DNA of 64,000 nt. Source: Lachnospiraceae bacterium. Its GTDB lineage: Bacteria; Bacillota; Clostridia; Lachnospirales; Lachnospiraceae. Location: positions 61,267 to 125,266 of the forward strand of contig JAFRXH010000023.1 in assembly GCA_017437785.1 (NCBI GenBank). The letters run 5' to 3'. The notes beneath the pieces are model-generated. The model did not search any database, was not told the DNA's origin, and worked only from the letters and a program-made list of their open reading frames with translations. Below are positions 9,110-16,249 of the stretch, one piece after another. The number at the start of each line of letters is the position of its first letter. The stretch's first letter is position 1. Made by a program: the position numbers and the translations under genes.

Positions 9110-9813
9110 ATATACCTCCTGTAATTTCCCTGTGGTCTTCTTTCCACATTTCTGCCGCTTTTGCCGCGGCCTGTGCCATCGCTGCCCAGTATACGCCCCA
9201 CTTCGGAATCATCCTGTTTTACTATCCTGCCCCTTCTGTCATAATGTGTAAGCAGCGTAGTGCTTCTGGCCGGATGTTTCTTTCCTCCCTCGGTAAGTTC
9301 ATCAACTAAAGCGTCGGTATCCTTTTCATCTATCGCTTTTTTTATACGTTGTGCACTGAGCGTTCCGGAAACGTCCGTTACAGCCTCTTCAGAGCTATTC
9401 TCCGTACCGGCTGTAATATCAGGCGCTTCATGATCATTATCTTTTTTATCTTCCGCCTTATCTCCGCCGTACCAGAGGCTCAAAAAGAAGCTTTTTATCG
9501 CTTCCCCAATGCGTCCTAACAGTTTCCCGAAGCCCGACTGTTTAATTTCCTCTTCATCGGTATCCGCAGATCTGTCAGTCTCGTATGTACTGCCTGCGTT
9601 GATATTCCTGTCTTTATTCTCCTCTTTTTTCTGCTCCCGGGCCGCTGATCGCGGTATATCATCTTTAGGCCCTCTGTCCCAGATAACTCCTCCGTTTTCA
9701 TCTTCCCCGGGTAATAAAAAAGCCGGCGCGTCACCTTCCACACGCGCAGCTTTTTTTCCGCCCCTATCATAAGGCGGGATGTATGAATTTCCGTTTCCTA
9801 CACGGTCTATCAT
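9106..9813 (-). CDS. Hydrophilic protein of unknown function, coupled to ispF
   Basis: I do not recognise a named domain in these 235 residues. The protein is very hydrophilic and probably largely disordered: a Gly/Asp/Lys-rich first half, one short amphipathic or hydrophobic stretch ([16 protein letters not shown], about residues 102-117), an acidic linker, then a basic, more ordered-looking end with [18 protein letters not shown]. There is no signal peptide. Translation is coupled to ispF through an ATGA overlap, and the ispF ribosome site AGGAGG encodes its two Arg codons just before the end. The start lacks a visible ribosome site and lies 20 bases after the zinc-ribbon gene, suggesting read-through translation from it. 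Its tail looks like something I associate with Lachnospiraceae, but I cannot verify this. Confidence 0.6.
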   Translation of the reverse strand: MIDRVGNGNSYIPPYDRGGKKAARVEGDAPAFLLPGEDENGGVIWDRGPKDDIPRSAAREQKKEENKDRNINAGSTYETDRSADTDEEEIKQSGFGKLLGRIGEAIKSFFLSLWYGGDKAEDKKDNDHEAPDITAGTENSSEEAVTDVSGTLSAQRIKKAIDEKDTDALVDELTEGGKKHPARSTTLLTHYDRRGRIVKQDDSEVGRILGSDGTGRGKSGRNVERRPQGNYRRYI

Positions 9814-9832
9814 GCGTTAAGCACTATGTCCG

Positions 9833-11605
9833 TCAGGTACCACCGCCCAATAAAGGATTAGCGTTTCCGCCCAGTATCGGGTTCCCTCCGCCACCTAACA
9901 TAGGATTAGCTCCGCCTGCAGGTGTCTGGGTAATATACGGTATAGCTCCGTTAACAGGTGCATAAGGATTGCCCATTCCGGGGCCGGCTGCAAATGCAGG
10001 AACCGACTGTGCCTGGCTGGGTGCGGGAGCATAAGCGGGTGCAGCAGCCTGAGGCGCATATGCCGGTGCCCCTGTAGAAACAGGTACCTGGTATGCCATA
10101 CCTCCGGGGCCTGCTCCCTGCTGTACTGCATAAGGAGGTACAGATGACTGCCCGCTTCCTCCGGCAGCACCTGCAGCCACATAAGCTGCCTGCTGTATCT
10201 GATAAGCCGTAGCCTGTCCAAAAGATCCACGCTCGGGGGCTATATAATTATCAAAGGAGATCTCACCGTGAAGACCGCCTGCCGGCTGACGTGTACCGTT
10301 CTTTAATTCTTTTTCAGCAGCGCGAAGATTAGGAGACTCGAATATTGATGCATTAGCCTTCTTCTCTTCTTCCTCTGCACGAAGCTTCTCAAGAATAGTA
10401 GGTCCGGAAACCTCACCCGAGATTGCTCCGCCTCCGCCGACGCCACAATTAAGCGCAGCAGATTCGAATACGCCTGTTACTGCAGGAGCAGGCTGCTGAC
10501 GCTGAGCGTATGCTGCAGGTGCCGATGCGGTCTGTATAGGTCTTGCGGCCTGATAACTTGCGGCCGGACGGGCAGGTGCTGCATTCTGGGCATAAGCCGG
10601 CTGTGCACTCTGGTAAGCCGGTGCCGGTGCCTGATAAGCAGCTGCTGCTGGAGCCTGATATGCAGGCACGGGTGCCGCAGGCTGATAAGCAGGCTGTGCA
10701 CTCTGATAAGCCGGTGCTGCAGGCTGCTGATATAATAAAGCCTCAGGCGGGATAGCCGCTGATGCTGCGGCTGCTGCAGGAATTGCTGCTGCAGGAGCTG
10801 CGGGCTGCTGATATAATAAAGCTTCGGGCGGAACTGCCGGTGTGGGTGCTGCAGGTACAGGCGTTGCCGGTACAGGTGCAACGGGTACAGGTGTAACCGG
10901 AGTCACCGGTGCTGCAGGCATAACAGGAGCTGCAGGTGCAGGTGCCGCAGGCGCTTCATATACAGGCGCTGCGGGTGCCGCAGGCTCATACGCGGGAGCT
11001 GCGGGCGCAGGTGCCGCAGGCGCAGGGTTCTCATAAGCTGCTGCAGCCTGAGCCTGTTCTTCATGTTTTTTATAGTTTGGATCATATGCCGGCGCAGAAG
11101 CAAGTACTCTGGGCTTGTAGGCCGGTCTGAACGTAGGTATGGTATCCTTAGGGAATAATGTTCTGGGGTCTACAGTGGATACCCCTCTGTTTTCGGTAAC
11201 TGCCGGTGCCGGCTCTTCATATTCAGGTACCACAGGAGGTTCGGAAACCGAATATGCCGGAGCAGGTTCTTCATATACCGGTGCTGCGGGTGCCGCAGCC
11301 ACTGTTTCGGGTTCATAGGTCTGTATCGCAGGCTCTTCATAAGCAGGTGCCGCAGCCACCTCAGTCTGGGGAACCGGCTTTTCGGGAGATGCTGTCTGAG
11401 GCTTTAAGAACTCAAGTTCCGGTACTACATCCGTCCCCGCAGAAGTCTTACTGTATACACTTCCGAAAGAGATGGAACCGCTCACGGTGCCACCCTTTTT
11501 CTTCATTTCTTTAACATATTTTTTTATGTTATACTTACAGCCGGGACAAAACTTTGCACTGTCATCTACGAAACGGCTGCACTGCGGGCAGGTGATATTT
11601 GCCAT
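9833..11605 (-). CDS. Zinc-ribbon protein with long Pro/Ala-rich low-complexity region
   Basis: A protein of 590 residues that opens with a zinc-ribbon, CPQC...CPGC (residues 5-22), followed by a Lys-rich helix. Residues about 75-380 are a Pro/Ala/Tyr/Gln-rich region with degenerate tandem units such as AAPAYEPAAPAAPVYEAPA and two copies of PPEALLYQQPAAPA. A more complex block (about 385-460, with SGPTILEKLRAEEEEKKANA) precedes another Pro/Ala/Gly-rich tail ending in MLGGGG/LLGGG repeats. There is no signal peptide or membrane helix. It may be an intracellular scaffold, but the function is unknown. The ATG has CAGGAGG upstream. It begins a transcript that continues into the orphan at 9106 and ispF. 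Confidence 0.75.
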   Translation of the reverse strand: MANITCPQCSRFVDDSAKFCPGCKYNIKKYVKEMKKKGGTVSGSISFGSVYSKTSAGTDVVPELEFLKPQTASPEKPVPQTEVAAAPAYEEPAIQTYEPETVAAAPAAPVYEEPAPAYSVSEPPVVPEYEEPAPAVTENRGVSTVDPRTLFPKDTIPTFRPAYKPRVLASAPAYDPNYKKHEEQAQAAAAYENPAPAAPAPAAPAYEPAAPAAPVYEAPAAPAPAAPVMPAAPVTPVTPVPVAPVPATPVPAAPTPAVPPEALLYQQPAAPAAAIPAAAAASAAIPPEALLYQQPAAPAYQSAQPAYQPAAPVPAYQAPAAAAYQAPAPAYQSAQPAYAQNAAPARPAASYQAARPIQTASAPAAYAQRQQPAPAVTGVFESAALNCGVGGGGAISGEVSGPTILEKLRAEEEEKKANASIFESPNLRAAEKELKNGTRQPAGGLHGEISFDNYIAPERGSFGQATAYQIQQAAYVAAGAAGGSGQSSVPPYAVQQGAGPGGMAYQVPVSTGAPAYAPQAAAPAYAPAPSQAQSVPAFAAGPGMGNPYAPVNGAIPYITQTPAGGANPMLGGGGNPILGGNANPLLGGGT

Positions 11606-11673
11606 TGAAACTAACCTCCTGATTTCTTATGAATAGCAACAGCAAAAAAAAGCATTTAAAGTCGCATAAAGTG

Positions 11674-11701
11674 ATTATACACTAATTACATGCATTTGCA
11701 A
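11674..11701 (-). promoter_or_regulatory. Predicted sigma-A promoter of the zinc-ribbon gene
   Basis: On the minus strand, TTGCAA (11696-11701), 16 bases, then a perfect TATAAT (11674-11679). It lies about 70 bases upstream of the ATG at 11605 in AT-rich DNA, downstream of the terminator of the preceding gene. Confidence 0.55.
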
Positions 11702-11752
11702 ATAATTTTATACAATAAATCTTTACAAAAAAGCATATATAACTTTATGCGT

Positions 11753-11779
11753 TAAAAAAGCCCCTCTTTCGAGGGGCTT
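11753..11779 (-). terminator. Rho-independent terminator after the membrane protein gene at 11790
   Basis: A 9-bp perfect stem (AAGCCCCTC / GAGGGGCTT, 11759-11779) with a tetraloop, followed by TTTTTT on the minus strand, 11 bases after the stop codon. Confidence 0.92.
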
Positions 11780-11789
11780 AAAACTTGAC

Positions 11790-12431
11790 TCAAACCATCA
11801 TTTTTGCTTTACCAAGGAATCCCAGATACTGAACAAAGACAACTATCATGATTATGGAGCCGGCCAGATCAAGTATGCCTCCTATTGCAGGAATAAACGC
11901 AAAGAATTTCAGAATGATAGCAACAATATAAATAGTCTTGAAAGAATTTGCTCTCTGCTGGCCCAAAGAGAACACTTCCACATTTCCTATAGCCTGCGCA
12001 ACATTCACGGTTGCATTGATAACACTGTAGATCACCATAAAGCTGCAGAAACCTTCAGCCGCATCAAATATGGATCTTATCAGCTTCCAGATAAACTTAC
12101 CGGAGTCCTTGATAAAAAAGCCCAGGATCGTAATTACAATACCGATCACCAGCCACACCAAAGCATTCTTATAAAGTATTTCGTCCTTCGATGCATTAAG
12201 TATTCCGAGCAGACCCAGTATAAAATCAGCAATAGCTGCAATCACCAGCAATACGCCAAACAATCCGGTCAGTACACCGAACAGCGTTGCCAGCACGCTC
12301 GAGAAAAGAAATGCGGATCCCACCGTAAGTGCGGCAAACAAAGATGTCACGATCGTAAGGATAACCTCTACGATCTTAAGGATCTGCTGCAGATACAACA
12401 GGTCTAAACCTTTTTTTACATTCTGATACAT
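11790..12431 (-). CDS. Membrane protein of unknown function
   Basis: Protein of 213 residues with about five strongly hydrophobic segments (roughly 20-45, 50-75, 85-110, 125-145 and 170-205) joined by short loops, and no signal peptide. I recognise no catalytic motif. The N-terminal helix before the first membrane segment (KKGLDLLYLQQILKIVEVIL) is amphipathic. The ATG has GGGAGG seven bases upstream. It is monocistronic: a strong terminator follows and the upstream tRNA has its own terminator. A structured GC-rich leader precedes it. Confidence 0.8.
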   Translation of the reverse strand: MYQNVKKGLDLLYLQQILKIVEVILTIVTSLFAALTVGSAFLFSSVLATLFGVLTGLFGVLLVIAAIADFILGLLGILNASKDEILYKNALVWLVIGIVITILGFFIKDSGKFIWKLIRSIFDAAEGFCSFMVIYSVINATVNVAQAIGNVEVFSLGQQRANSFKTIYIVAIILKFFAFIPAIGGILDLAGSIIMIVVFVQYLGFLGKAKMMV

Positions 12432-12561
12432 TTACATACCCTCCCTTTTATAAATACTTGCGGCGGTCCGCTGCGGACCGCATAACGCACTTTTTTTACC
12501 GGCAAGAAAGCCGGAACCGCCCCCTGCTTAGGAGCCGGCATCTGCCTTCGGCAGCTCTGCG
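12432..12561 (-). other. Hairpin-rich GC-rich leader between tRNA-Met and the membrane protein gene
   Basis: This spacer holds at least three inverted repeats: a perfect 8-bp stem GCGGTCCG/CGGACCGC (12462-12480), CCGGC/GCCGG near 12499-12515, and CTGCC/GGCAG near 12542-12554. Relative to the membrane protein gene they would lie in the 5' leader, ending about 30 bases before the ATG. I recognise no known riboswitch consensus, and the hairpins are not followed by T-runs on the minus strand. The function is unknown; an undescribed leader RNA or REP-like debris are both possible. Confidence 0.4.
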
Positions 12562-12600
12562 AAAAAAAATGCGGAAGTGCACCTTAAGGGCTCTTCCGCA
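12562..12600 (-). terminator. Rho-independent terminator of tRNA-Met
   Basis: Stem TGCGGAAG/CTTCCGCA (outer arms at 12570-12577 and 12593-12600), followed on the minus strand by a run of eight T. It starts about 12 bases after the tRNA 3' end. Confidence 0.85.
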
Positions 12601-12612
12601 GGATTAAGTTCG

Positions 12613-12686
12613 TAGCGAGGGGGGGACTCGAACCCTCGACACCGCGGGTATGAACCGCGTGCTCTAGCCAGCTGAGCTACCTCGCC
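12613..12686 (-). tRNA. tRNA-Met (CAT anticodon), elongator type
   Basis: A 74-base cloverleaf: acceptor GGCGAGG/CCTCGCT, D stem GCTC/GAGC, anticodon stem CGCGG/CCGCG with loop TTCATAC, T loop TTCGAGT. The anticodon stem lacks the three consecutive G-C pairs next to the loop that mark initiators, and the body resembles elongator Met rather than the lysidine-type Ile2 tRNA, though that cannot be excluded. CCA is not encoded. The T stem GAGGG/CCCCC has one A-C mismatch where A-T is expected, which is unusual. It has its own promoter and terminator. Confidence 0.95.
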
Positions 12687-12718
12687 ATCTCTATCGTCTG
12701 CTCTAACAGACGAAGGTT

Positions 12719-12747
12719 ATTCTACTCCAGCGGAGCCAAATTGTCAA
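12719..12747 (-). promoter_or_regulatory. Strong sigma-A promoter of tRNA-Met
   Basis: On the minus strand a consensus TTGACA (12742-12747), a 17-base spacer and TAGAAT (12719-12724). The predicted start lies about 26 bases before the tRNA 5' end; the leader contains a 7-bp hairpin TCGTCTG/CAGACGA that RNase P would remove. Confidence 0.8.
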
Positions 12748-12760
12748 GATAAATTTTTTA

Positions 12761-13888
12761 TCACTTTACAAAATCATCATAAATGGCTACATGATCATAT
12801 ATAGCGCGCCATGCACTGTGCGAATCCCCGGTAACACAGATGTAGCTGTTACCGTCATTTGACTTTTCATAGCTGACCGCACAGTTTCTGGATTCATTAA
12901 CAAATCCTGTTTTTGCTCCCAGCACTTCACCATGGGTATCCTTATCTTCTATCCTGCGCAGAAACCAGTTTGATATAAGCAGCCCGTCAGGATGAAAATC
13001 CGTAGGTGCGGTCTCATATTTCTTGGCTCCCAGAGCTTCCCTGCAAAGGTCGTTCTCAAGCGCCGCCTTCATTATCATAGCCATAGCAACAGGCGTACAG
13101 TAATTCTGCTCATCAAATACTCCGACAGGATTGGTAAAATGCGCCACATCATCCAGTCCCAGTTCAGCCACCTTTTCATTCATCATATCAACAAAAGCTT
13201 CCATACTGCCTGCCGTATAATACGCAAGTGCCATAGCAGCATCTCCGCCGCTGGGCATTATTGTACCGAATAATAACTCCCTCACGCTCATGGTCTCACC
13301 GACCATATATCCAACCTGCGAACATCCGTTAGAAAATACATAATCGGTTATTTCCTGTGTCATGGTAAACGTATCATCAGGATCTTCCATATGTTCTGCA
13401 GCCACCAGTATGGTCAGCACCTTGGTCATGGACGCCGGATACATACGCTCAAATGCATTTCTCTCAGCCACCACATGCCCATCCTTAAGATCGATCAGCA
13501 CGCCGTAACTGCTTATGACTTCCTGATTTAGGATCTCCTTTGTTTCACTGTCCTTAAAGACTTCATATCCCTCATAAAACATATCGGGATGTTCATATTT
13601 ATTTATCTCCGGTTCCGGTACCGGCGTCGGTGTCGCTGTCGGTTCGACAGCCATCACAAGCTTTGTTGCAGCCATCTCCGGCTCTTCAACAACATCGCGA
13701 GCTTCAGCCTTTCTTCCCTGTCCGGTCACGATACATATGATCAGGACCAGCGCGATCACGAATGCACTGCCGGCTATGCCGTAGCGTATACGCATCTGTC
13801 TCAGCCTTTTATAATACCTTTCCGAACGTCTTCTTACTTTTCCTTCACTATCTATATATTCGCCTTTTTTAAGCCTGTTATTATCCAT
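12761..13888 (-). CDS. D-alanyl-D-alanine carboxypeptidase (peptidase S11, penicillin-binding protein)
   Basis: Peptidoglycan-trimming serine peptidase of 375 residues. A cytoplasmic basic segment of about 33 residues precedes one hydrophobic helix (about 34-52) that anchors it in the membrane or is a long signal, then a Pro/Thr linker (TATPTPVPEPE). The catalytic domain has SMTK (SxxK with the nucleophile Ser) and KTG in LGAKTGFVN. The second motif, usually SGN, reads MPSGGDAAMALA, so the canonical Asn is Gly. The typical C-terminal PBP5 domain is absent. The stop lies close to the tRNA-Met promoter; no clear terminator is visible between them. Confidence 0.92.
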   Translation of the reverse strand: MDNNRLKKGEYIDSEGKVRRRSERYYKRLRQMRIRYGIAGSAFVIALVLIICIVTGQGRKAEARDVVEEPEMAATKLVMAVEPTATPTPVPEPEINKYEHPDMFYEGYEVFKDSETKEILNQEVISSYGVLIDLKDGHVVAERNAFERMYPASMTKVLTILVAAEHMEDPDDTFTMTQEITDYVFSNGCSQVGYMVGETMSVRELLFGTIMPSGGDAAMALAYYTAGSMEAFVDMMNEKVAELGLDDVAHFTNPVGVFDEQNYCTPVAMAMIMKAALENDLCREALGAKKYETAPTDFHPDGLLISNWFLRRIEDKDTHGEVLGAKTGFVNESRNCAVSYEKSNDGNSYICVTGDSHSAWRAIYDHVAIYDDFVK

Positions 13889-13997
13889 ATTCTCAGTATT
13901 TCCGCATCTGTTCTGTAGAGGTTAACATAACGTAATAAAGTGTAACATAAAGCCCTGAAAATTTCCAGCACAAATTTTCCCGGTCCCGGCGCATTCA

Positions 13998-14849
13998 TCA
14001 GCCCGCCCTTTCGCCATATAATACCTTTGCCCCCTTCACATCAGGCAGTAAATAATCCGTGAGATTTTTTACATCTTCATCCGTTCGCCGGATAACGACC
14101 TGCGTATCGGGATCATAGTATTTTTCAGCCTGTTTGAGCGAAAATATCATCAGATGAAGCAGGTCTTTCTTAACGTCGTTTCCAAGAGCCGTAAACACTT
14201 CTACCTTAAGCCTGCCTGCAGGGGTTTTATGCAAAAGCAGAAAGCCGCTGACGCGGCCGTTTATCTCAACATAGCCGGACACACGCTGTTCAAACCAGCT
14301 CATGGGTATCGATCCCAGGTCTTCCATCAGCTCACGGTTGCTCCTGAATACGCAATCCATCACACCACGCCTGAAAGGGCGTATCATAAGATTTCCCAGT
14401 TCCTGTACGTAAGAAGGGGGCCGCCCCGCTCTGACAGGAGGCATCTCCAGCAGGTCCTTTATCGTACATACGATCTCACTGCTTTCCGCCTCTTTTATCT
14501 CATAGCCCGCATTCTTAAGTATTTCACGCTTTATACCCTTCTTACCGACAGGCATCTCAAAAAAACTGCGTTTTACATCTTCATTTACAAACATAAGTGT
14601 GCATGTTTCCAAAAGCTTATCAGCCTCGGCGTCATTATTTGCCTTAAGACAGACTATCCTGGCCTGTGTATCCATCTCCTCTTTGTCCGCGTGAATTAGC
14701 TCCCATATACCGGCGGACAGCGGATCATCTTTATCGTCTATGATGACCACACCACGATAATACTCACGCCCTATATTTTCTATATCCTCCATTCCGACGA
14801 AGTCGGCATATTGCTCCAGATTATCCTCTGTGAGTTCAACAACAGCCAT
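13998..14849 (-). CDS. GNAT-fold-like protein, last gene of the partner-switching operon
   Basis: About 283 residues. The two halves each look like GNAT N-acetyltransferase folds by eye: residues 30-60 (YRGVVIIDDKDDPLSAGIWE) and 195-215 (VSGYVEINGRVSGFLLLH) both resemble the central strands of that fold, but no clear acetyl-CoA pyrophosphate loop is visible. It may be a non-catalytic or divergent tandem GNAT. I choose the second of two adjacent ATGs (14849) because AAGGAG then sits five bases upstream. It follows the RsbW-like gene by 12 bases. The link to the phosphatase and anti-sigma genes is positional only; the function is unknown. Confidence 0.6.
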   Translation of the reverse strand: MAVVELTEDNLEQYADFVGMEDIENIGREYYRGVVIIDDKDDPLSAGIWELIHADKEEMDTQARIVCLKANNDAEADKLLETCTLMFVNEDVKRSFFEMPVGKKGIKREILKNAGYEIKEAESSEIVCTIKDLLEMPPVRAGRPPSYVQELGNLMIRPFRRGVMDCVFRSNRELMEDLGSIPMSWFEQRVSGYVEINGRVSGFLLLHKTPAGRLKVEVFTALGNDVKKDLLHLMIFSLKQAEKYYDPDTQVVIRRTDEDVKNLTDYLLPDVKGAKVLYGERAG

Positions 14850-14861
14850 CATCTCTCCTTT

Positions 14862-15284
14862 TCAGAGCGTATGTTTACTGAATGTAAGGATATTCTTTCC
14901 GTCCTTATACTCATAACGCACATCATCCATCATCTCTTTTACCAGAAAGATCCCCAGTCCGCCGATCTCGCGCTCTTCCAGAGGGGCATCTGTATCCGGT
15001 TCATCCGCCTTAAGAGGATCAAAAGGCACTCCACGGTCTTCAAACCTGATCGTGACATCATCATTGATAACGGCAACCGAAACCTTTGCATCACCATCGC
15101 CATCAGGATAAGCATAAGATGCGATATTAACAAAAACCTCTTCCACCGCCAGTTCGATACGCATCATTTCAGCATCGGGAACTCCGTGCGAAGCCAGCTC
15201 CGAAGAGACAAAATCCCACACAGCCGCCAGCTCCGGCGTCTTTGCGATAAAGACCTCAGTTTTAAACAAACCTTCTTCGCTCAC
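14862..15284 (-). CDS. RsbW/SpoIIAB-like anti-sigma factor, serine-protein kinase
   Basis: GHKL-type ATPase domain of 140 residues: N-box LAVEEVFVNIASYAY, G1 box RFEDRGVPFDP and G2 box GGLGIFLVKEMMD. This is the HATPase_c_2 architecture of switch-protein kinases that phosphorylate a STAS partner and bind a sigma factor or other target. The GTG start at 15284 directly follows the TAA of the upstream gene, with AAGGA five bases before it. With the STAS protein and SpoIIE-type phosphatase in the same operon it makes a complete partner-switching set. No sigma factor gene is nearby, so the target is unknown. Confidence 0.9.
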   Translation of the reverse strand: MSEEGLFKTEVFIAKTPELAAVWDFVSSELASHGVPDAEMMRIELAVEEVFVNIASYAYPDGDGDAKVSVAVINDDVTIRFEDRGVPFDPLKADEPDTDAPLEEREIGGLGIFLVKEMMDDVRYEYKDGKNILTFSKHTL

Positions 15285-15920
15285 TTAATCCTTCTTACCG
15301 ACACGTTTAACAATGGTCATCTCCACAATGTCACCGCGCACGCCCACACGTACGTCATCGGCTATATTGCCCACTATCGATTTTTCAAGCTCATCCCAGG
15401 CTTCGTCTACCTTTTTATGCGCTTTTTCCTGTTCTACCATATTCCTGTATTGCAGCAAAGACCATTCAAAATCCATAGCGTCGATACTTCCGTCCGCCCG
15501 CGCCCCCATCATGCCATACATCACGCTGCTGTCATCATAATCATTCTGCAGTTCATCCACGCTGTCCGGATCATTTATGGCATTCACGATCACATTACGG
15601 ATCATCTCCATTATGCCCACACTGCTCTCATTCCTGCCTGATGCAGAGAGCGCTATAAGCTTCTTTTTCTTCTTCCGGTCGATATACGCATCAGCCCTTA
15701 AACATATGCGGCACTCGTCGTCATCGCTCTCAATCCAGAACTGTCCCTCAAATCCGCCGGTTATGCCACGCACCATTCCCATCATTTCTTCGCTCAGAAG
15801 GCGGATATACAAGCCGTCTTCATCACTGAGTTTTTCATAGCTCGCAAATTTCTCAGCTTCCAAAAGCGCCTTCTCTATCCCTGCGCCTTCACTGTATACC
15901 ATGATCTTATCCGTTATCAT
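15285..15920 (-). CDS. Unrecognised protein of the partner-switching operon, possibly a degenerate GHKL ATPase
   Basis: About 211 residues with no domain I can name with confidence. The first half (LSEEMMGMVRGITG then FWIESDDDECRICLRADAYIDR) resembles the start of a GHKL ATPase, with LLSEEMM where an N-box helix would be, but no Asn or G-box is seen. The C-terminal half is helical and ends IVEMTIVKRVGKK. ATG 15920 is preferred because GAAGGAG precedes it; an in-frame GTG at 15938 would overlap the STAS gene. It sits between the STAS and RsbW-like genes, suggesting it works with them. Confidence 0.65.
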   Translation of the reverse strand: MITDKIMVYSEGAGIEKALLEAEKFASYEKLSDEDGLYIRLLSEEMMGMVRGITGGFEGQFWIESDDDECRICLRADAYIDRKKKKKLIALSASGRNESSVGIMEMIRNVIVNAINDPDSVDELQNDYDDSSVMYGMMGARADGSIDAMDFEWSLLQYRNMVEQEKAHKKVDEAWDELEKSIVGNIADDVRVGVRGDIVEMTIVKRVGKKD

Positions 15921-15934
15921 TTTATGCTCCTTCT

Positions 15935-16216
15935 TCACTCAATGGTAAAAAGCTCTGAAAATCCGGTAACTTCAAATACTTTCATCACCATCTCTTTTGC
16001 ATTTCTGATCACCATCCTGCCTCCGTTAGCCTTGCATTCCTTCTGTGTCGAAAGAAGGGTACGAAGTCCTACCGATGAGATATATACCGTATCATTCATG
16101 TCGATAACGATCTCATAATTTCCCTCTGCCATCAGTTCTTTCATATCCTCGGAGAAACCCGGATTAGTACTGATGTCGATCTTTTCTGCTGTTCTGTAAA
16201 TCACTGCCTGACTCAT
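15935..16216 (-). CDS. STAS-domain anti-anti-sigma factor
   Basis: A single STAS domain of 93 residues, the size of SpoIIAA/RsbV. The conserved region IDMNDTVYISSVGLRTLLSTQK contains the Ser pair that is normally phosphorylated by the cognate kinase (Ser in ISSVGL). The start has AGGAG at ideal spacing. It is 33 bases after the SpoIIE-type phosphatase gene, its presumed activator, and upstream of the RsbW-like kinase, its presumed partner. Confidence 0.93.
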   Translation of the reverse strand: MSQAVIYRTAEKIDISTNPGFSEDMKELMAEGNYEIVIDMNDTVYISSVGLRTLLSTQKECKANGGRMVIRNAKEMVMKVFEVTGFSELFTIE

Positions 16217-16249
16217 GATAATTCTCCTTTCTTTATAAACCCAGGGGCA

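Noticed and set aside
10600-11050. Tandem repeats in the zinc-ribbon gene as a CRISPR-like array
   Set aside because: Repeats are degenerate, in frame and coding; there are no regular spacers or cas genes.
9833-11130. Several Arg/Leu/His-rich or Gly/Ala-rich open frames overlapping the zinc-ribbon gene
   Set aside because: They are frame shadows of a Pro/Ala-rich low-complexity gene; composition follows from GCN/CCN codons read in other frames.
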